In this document: positions 58,316-64,000 of the stretch, piece after piece
Layout: every line of letters begins with the position of its first letter
Position numbering within the stretch: the first letter of the stretch is position 1
Origin: Syngnathus acus
Lineage: Eukaryota > Chordata > Actinopteri > Syngnathiformes > Syngnathidae
Length of the DNA stretch: 64,000 nt
Assembly: GCF_901709675.1 (NCBI RefSeq)
Contig: NC_051088.1
Location: 19,231,193 to 19,295,192 of the forward strand
Direction of reading: 5' to 3'
Notes under the pieces: model-generated
Told to the model about the DNA's origin: nothing
What the model saw: the letters and a program-made list of their open reading frames with translations, nothing else
Database searches by the model: none
Program-made: the position numbers and the translations under genes

Positions 58316-60993
58316 ATGGCGTCACTGCTGACAGCTTTCCGGAGAATAGCCCACGCTGGTGTTCGTGAATATGCCCTGAGGACGGCAGCAAGTTGTGGTG
58401 CTTTGGGGCTGAATGGTTATAGGAGTTTCGCTACCGTCACGCAGCAGCTGAGGTAGGTCGTGAGACTCAGGCAAATATGGATGGTGCAACGACCCGGTCA
58501 TTTTCTCTGTTGTCCTCGGTACATAAGTCATATTCATCCATATTTGCTCACGCCTGCTAACAGTTGCCGCACCGGCTAAAACGAGTGGATTCTCCGATTA
58601 TGCTCCGCCGTGGTCCCCCCACTCTGAGTTTTAATCTACAACCCCAGGAAGAAGGAAAAAAAAGGCAAAAGTAAATGATCATCATGAAAATATTTCTCTT
58701 TTGAGCGTAATTTTAATTAATAGTACATTTTTGTAGAGCAAGTAAAGGGGGAAAAAAATGAATTTCAATTGAGGGAAGATTTTTCGGAATCATCCGGTAG
58801 TTTTCAGTTCTGAAACAAATTCCTGCATCAGATTGAATTTCTAATCGACAGGTAATTGAGTGATCACACTTAGGAGAGTTGTGGAAAATCGGTTGACATG
58901 AATTATTGATTTATTGATCCAACACAAGATGGCAGTTGAAACCGAGAATCATTAAACTTACTACTTAAAAAGGTAAAACATCACCGAATGTTGGTTGTTC
59001 CCACTTAATAGTGACCTGGTAGACCATTGAAGACTTCAAAGTATCAAGATAGAAAAGTTAAAGCAGTATGTCTTGAAAATAAAACAAAATGCACTGACTG
59101 AACTTGTAAGAAACTACCTAAAGGAAATGAGATTCACACACCAAAAAGCCAAATGAAAGCTAAAATAAAAATAAACCTTCAGGCTACAGTGGACTAAAAA
59201 AAAAAGCAATCATGGACTGTGGATGAATGATACTCAATGGTGAACTGCAAATCAAACAAGGCTTCGACCTGCAAAGTCAGTTTTTTCCCCCCCTCAGAAT
59301 AAAGCGAGTGTTGCTAAAAAGCTAGAAGGGTGGCAGTTTGAATAAAAAATGTTTTTGTGACAAATCTGTGATTATTTTTCTCTCTCCAGAATTACAATTT
59401 TAAATGCTAATCCTGGAGTGGTGATTCCATAAATTTTCCCAAGCATACTACTAAAGTGGTTGCTGAACTTTTTAGAGCAAGTAAAACCACCTTAAAGGGT
59501 ATTAAACTTTCCAAGTATTAATGTATTGGCCAACATTCAAATCCAGTAAAGTAATGCAATTAATCAAAAATGAACTTGAGATCCTGATTATACAAACAAT
59601 GATTTATTTTTTGCTACAAAACAAGAAAATGTTTGATTGGGGAAAAAAGTAGACTATCCTGGTTAAAAATTATTTGAAGCCACCGTAACAAAATAGGGTG
59701 GGGCAATAGGCCTTTGACTGTGAGCATATTTGATTGCACAAAATGTCTTTTCATCCAAAAAAATAGAACATCAAGCTCAAGATTAACATTGAACTTGGTT
59801 AGATGCTAAACATCCTGTTAAAATTTGACTCGATTAGACTATAAAACGATGTCAACTTCTTAGGAACACCTTGTACTATTTCTTCAGCAAGTACAAACCC
59901 ATGTTAGCTTTGTTAGTTGGCTGAACGTGTTTTTGCTCCATCTCTTCTCATCACACCCGTGAAAGGAGTTTAGGGAGACGGCTGATTGTACGGTTGAGCG
60001 TGTTCTACTTGGGAGGTTGCTTGAACCTTGAGTTGATCTTGCGTTCAAAAGATTTGCTCAAGGCTGCAGCCATCCATCTCATTTTTTTTAGGGGGGGGGG
60101 GTGCTTCAAGGTTATTAAGCAACTTGTTTATTATCCTTTCTGTTTTATCCAGAGCGATAAAGCGTTTGTGGGGTTTACTTGCTAAAGCCTTGCCTTAAAA
60201 GGTCAAGTGCTGCAGGAGAGAATTCGACTTTGTCTGATTAGTGTTTAGTCGCGTTATGCACGGTTTTGCCGTCATGGTTACTAAAAAGGGTCACTGAGTT
60301 GAATACAATGAAGGGGTGGGGTTAAAAAAAAAAAATGTTGTGATTGTTTTACCCGGTAGGGATGTGCTCAATGGTTTACTTCCGTGCAGGTCGGAAAACA
60401 AGGTGACGGTCCAATTCATCAACAGAGACGGCGAGAAGATAACAGCCAAGGGCTCTCCCGGGGACTCGCTGCTCGACGTCGTCATCAATGAAGATCTCGA
60501 CTTTGATGGCTTCGGTTTGTAAACGGCCAAACTTAGCTGACGTGTATGAACGCTGCTTATGCATGAAGATAACTCATCATGTTTGGCCACAGGAGCATGC
60601 GAGGGGACGCTGGCGTGCTCCACCTGTCATCTCATCTTTGACGAGGACGTCTACAAAAAACTGGGCCCCATCACGGACGAGGAAATGGACATGCTGGATT
60701 TAGCATACGGCCTGACTGACACGTAAGCACACACTTGGTGTTTTTGATAGGACTTTTCTAAGGAAGTTTGTTTCAAATAGTGTTTTTAAACTTACAGATA
60801 TACTTACCTTTTTATTTCTGTATTGAAATCACAGAGATCGACAAGTAACTTACAAAGTAAGTGAATGTCTCCTTTCCCCTGTAGATCGCGTCTGGGTTGC
60901 CAGATCTGTCTGAGCAAGTCCCTGGAGGGCATGGTGGCTCGTGTTCCAGAGAGCGTAGCAGACATTCGACAAAGTCAAGATGGCTCTTCTTAG
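58316..60993 (+). CDS. fdx1: Ferredoxin 1 (adrenodoxin), mitochondrial
   Basis: Four in-phase coding exons: 58316-58452, 60390-60514, 60593-60722, 60885-60993 (501 nt, 166 residues). The protein is a [2Fe-2S] ferredoxin that carries electrons from ferredoxin reductase to mitochondrial cytochromes P450 in steroid and bile acid synthesis, and takes part in Fe-S and lipoylation pathways. The N-terminus ([20 protein letters not shown]) is rich in Arg, Ala and Ser with no acidic residue early on, as in a mitochondrial presequence. The cluster ligands are visible: [10 protein letters not shown] gives C-x5-C-x2-C, and the fourth is in RLGCQIC. The acidic helix [14 protein letters not shown] is the partner-binding region. 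FDX1 rather than FDX2 is supported by that region and by the neighbour arhgap20. Intron 1 is about 1.9 kb. Confidence 0.95.
58453..60389 (+). other. fdx1 intron 1
   Basis: The only sizeable stretch inside fdx1. It is AT-rich with short A, T and G runs. I see no exon, RNA gene or bounded transposon in it. Confidence 0.6.
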
Positions 60994-61300
60994 CAACGTT
61001 TTGCAGGAGACGGTCGGTGACGCTTGGTGGGCTGCCAAAACTGTCATTTGTAGTCTACGATGGACTATCAAAACAAAGAAGAAAAAAAACTCTGTGGCAC
61101 ATCCAAGGACTGATCAGGCAAACAAAATGTGACCGACATGCTTGCAAAGCTCACTCAGCAAGTATATTTTTATTGTAATTCTGTCATTGGTCATCTTGAC
61201 AGTTTGCCATCTTTTATGTAACCTTAGAATTTTATCACGTGATTGTACATAGAACACATTTGTGTATAGGGAAAACCGATAATAATAAAAGAATTAACCT
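60994..61300 (+). other. fdx1 3' untranslated region
   Basis: A good polyadenylation signal, AATAAA, lies at 61284-61289, about 290 bp after the stop, giving a short 3' end. arhgap20 converges from the other side. Confidence 0.7.
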
Positions 61301-61890
61301 TTGTAATAGCATAGTGAGCTGCATTTTTGTACATTGGGCAAGGGGTCATAAGAGCATTTGGAGGGTCAATTTTGTGACTTCACATTCAGGAACCCCACAC
61401 TTGTTTGCTTGGATTCTTTCTTGTGATATCAATCTTGGAGAGAAGAGTTTGATGGGCAGTGGTGAAGATTGAGCACCACTACCATGCCACAACCAGAGCT
61501 AATAATGGCCACTGACATGGAAGAGAACTGAAGTGTAACCGCTCTTTCCCACATTTTTAATTCTTTTTTTTATCTTATCATTTAAGGTTTTTTTTCCCCA
61601 ACACGTATGACATTTCTCCAAGCGCTCGAACAGTCGGAGTGCTGACAGCCGAGGAGATGCCGACATGAGCGTGACAATACGTTTATGGTGTTAATACATG
61701 TCCACTAGATGGCGTATTCACACTTTCACTCTTTTGAAATAATTCATTTTGGTCATGGACAATAAGTACACTACCTTTAGTCAGTTAACTACAAAGTACA
61801 TAACGGCTATTCTTATCCTGATATTTCCTTTCCTAAGACAGCTGCATGTAAACTCAATGGTCAAGCTACTAGTGAGTTTCGAGATTTGAC
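61301..61890. other. Region between convergent fdx1 and arhgap20
   Basis: This should include the 3' untranslated region of arhgap20 (minus strand). No further coding sequence or clear repeat is seen, and no minus-strand AATAAA is obvious. Confidence 0.5.
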
Positions 61891-63939
61891 CTAATACTCA
61901 TCACTGGTAGGTGCGTTTGTATGTACGTTGGAGGCAGAGTCCTTTTCCATGCACTCTTGTTGAGTTAAGGACAATCTGTGGTCTTTCCTCAGCCAAGCGT
62001 TGGGGTGGGGACTCCTGTAGCTTTTCAAAGTACCCCATTTAATATGCTCTTTGGCTGGACACGCTTTGTGACTTGTCTCCTGCCGTTCAAGTCTGGCTAA
62101 AGCAAGCGGCCTTGCGACGATGGATGTGGAAGGAGTGCATGCTTGAGTCTGCGTCGGTGCAAGGGAGTTGGGGTTTGAGGACAAGTTGGAGGAGCTGGTT
62201 TCCATGGTCGCCAGCGACATTCTGTACTTCTGCTGAAGCCCTGACTTTGAGGCATGCTCGCCTTTGTCATCATCCTCTTCATCATCGCCGGTGAGACCGT
62301 CCATGCTCCCAGATTGAATCTTTGCTATGTGCACTAATGCAGGCTCAGAGCGTCGACGCGGTCTGTGTATGCTGTGCAGGGAAATGGTGTCCAGGGTACA
62401 GGAGGAGAGGTCCACATCTTGGATCTGCCCGCCACCCTTCAGCGCCTGGTAGTTAGTATGCCGCACGTTTGGCTCATTGTCCTGCTCATAGTCGCTGAAG
62501 GTGAGGACCGAGTCCAGACTTCCTGGTTTGGATCGGAGACGTCTGCCGCAAAAGCTCGGCGACCCTCCGCTGCTGGTATCCAATTCGTTCTCTAGACTGT
62601 CATAGGACGAGTCTGTCATCCACTTGTCTGAGAGCCAGGGAAACGTGACAAGATTGTGAGTGATCATCAAAGCAGACACAAAATGTTTTCAACAAGATGA
62701 TCAAAACTACCGTCGAGTCGTGTCTCCTGTGTGCTGAGTCTATGTGGTGAGTCTCCAAAGAGAGAGGTGTGCTCCTCTCCCACAATTTGCTGGCAGTGTT
62801 CTATCATGAATCTCACCAAGTCACAAACCTGCATTAAAGCACACAAACTCTTAACTGATTTTTGAAGTCACTTTCTTGTCATAATTTAAGGTTATATCAT
62901 GCTTAGATTACATAACTGGATTAACTTCAGTGCTTACTGATCTTAGTTAAAAGTAGTAAAATGTAGTTTTCCATTCTAGCTAGTTATCATTGTTTTGGGA
63001 TATGTCACAAAGCGAACTACTTGGTCAGATGTTTTATTATTTAATTCATCTATTTATTTTGATTATTTTTTTTAATTTATGAATAAATATGTTTTTATTA
63101 AAAGAATTTAAATTGAAAACTATTTTTTTAACAGGCCACACAGGGCGTTGACACGGGCCAAAATGCAGCCCGGGGACCACCACTTGGCTAGACAGTGAAC
63201 AATGTGAGCCAAAGATGTTTTCAAAGTTATATTCAAGTTCAAGGAACATTATTTATATTTTAGAGAGAGAGAGAGAGCAGTATGAGTAAACAATGTTTCT
63301 GTCACAGTATGATAAAGTGGTGCATCCAGAGAGGGCTATTGTTAGTCAGCAGTCAAGATGAGACATTGACTCATTTTGTTGACATCAGCAGCCATTAGAA
63401 ACAAATACACAATTGACATTCTTAGCCCCTTCGCTCACTTGCCTTCCTCGTTCCTTCGTTCTCTGCCTCTGGGCTGCACAATGCTCCGGGAGGCCAAAGC
63501 ATGCTGGGTGCGATGCATATCGCCAGGTTGAAGCCGGTCATCTGGTTCTCGCGAGCGTTGCCTCGAATAGCACGCAGCACGGCCAGCACGTAGCGTAGTA
63601 ATAAGGTGTTGTCTTTGGGCAGACGACTCATCATCCTGCAGGAAAAACAATTGCTCAATGTTGCTAAATTTAAACTTTTAAAAACATTCTTTTATGTTTA
63701 AAACTATAAATTGACGAACAGATGCGTCTAGAGCTTGCTATATTTCAATCTATTCTTCTCTTTTAACAACAGGCTGCTAAAAGAAGGATTATTGATCGAA
63801 TGGGGTTGGTCGGTGGTTTAGCACACCTTTGTATCTCTTGCACCCGCTCCTCCTCCCCCTCTTCATCAACCAGCACATCCATCCATTCTTCATGTAGCTC
63901 ACAACACAATAGGCTGCCGGGGATGTTGCGCAGGAAGTC
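61891..63939 (-). CDS. arhgap20: Rho GTPase-activating protein 20, 3' part
   Basis: Four minus-strand exons in phase: 63827-63939, 63443-63635, 62711-62828, 61891-62627. The gene runs off the right edge, so the 5' part is missing. The first three encode the second half of a RhoGAP domain, which speeds GTP hydrolysis by Rho GTPases: LRNIPGSLLCCELHEEWMD, then LPKDNTLLLRYVLAVLRAI, NQMTGFNLAICIAPSMLWPP and VRFMIEHCQQIVGEE. The catalytic arginine finger would be upstream, outside the window. The last exon begins DKWMTDSSYDSLENELD, a motif also found right after the RhoGAP domain in human ARHGAP20, and ends 245 residues later; the human tail is much longer. The intron between 63443 and 62828 uses a GC donor (AAG|GCAAGT). 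Its position next to fdx1 matches mammals. Confidence 0.9.
62829..63442 (-). other. arhgap20 intron with GC donor
   Basis: A 614-bp intron with donor GCAAGT on the minus strand (63442-63437) and acceptor CTGCAG-like TGCAG at 62829-62833. A GA-rich run sits at about 63263-63276. No other feature is seen. Confidence 0.7.
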
Positions 63940-64000
63940 CTAGTAAACATCAGTGGCCAACCAGTGAGGGAAGATGTTGTTTCGATTAGAAGAAAAGAAA

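Overview
This is nuclear DNA of a vertebrate, almost certainly a ray-finned (teleost) fish. All genes are split into short exons by GT-AG introns (plus two GC-AG introns). The repeats are short non-autonomous DNA transposons, a tRNA-derived SINE and many simple repeats. Nothing looks bacterial: no operons, CRISPR arrays or ribosome binding sites. The exact species cannot be read from the sequence; a compact percomorph fish fits the short introns of the gene-rich half.

The left half (1-28,000) is gene-poor. It holds two separated minus-strand exons of what looks like a LIMA1 (EPLIN)-like actin-binding protein (24630-24824 and about 3047-3192), about 21 kb of intron between them, and several transposon remnants: two hAT-like elements with 8-bp target duplications, two 400-bp MITEs with TA duplications, a SINE, and an inverted pair of a 300-bp unidentified repeat.

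From 28,029 to 51,328 the plus strand carries a complete nbeal2 gene (BEACH/WD40 protein of the neurobeachin family). I could join 53 coding exons in phase from ATG to stop, giving 2,724 residues, close to the human NBEAL2 length. The last conserved exon is reached only if a donor inside the last large ORF is used; reading through that donor gives a different C-terminus.

Tail to tail with nbeal2, on the minus strand (56,425 to 52,836), is a secreted C-type-lectin-domain protein of 514 residues. One 920-bp exon encodes 18 tandem copies of a 14-residue unit (consensus IPDGFRQGTEPFMS) before the lectin domain. I do not recognise this domain combination, and it is the most unusual object in the window.

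The right end carries fdx1 (mitochondrial ferredoxin/adrenodoxin, plus strand, 58,316-60,993, complete, four coding exons) converging on the 3' part of arhgap20 (Rho GTPase-activating protein, minus strand, cut by the window edge). FDX1 next to ARHGAP20 is also the arrangement in mammals, which supports both calls.
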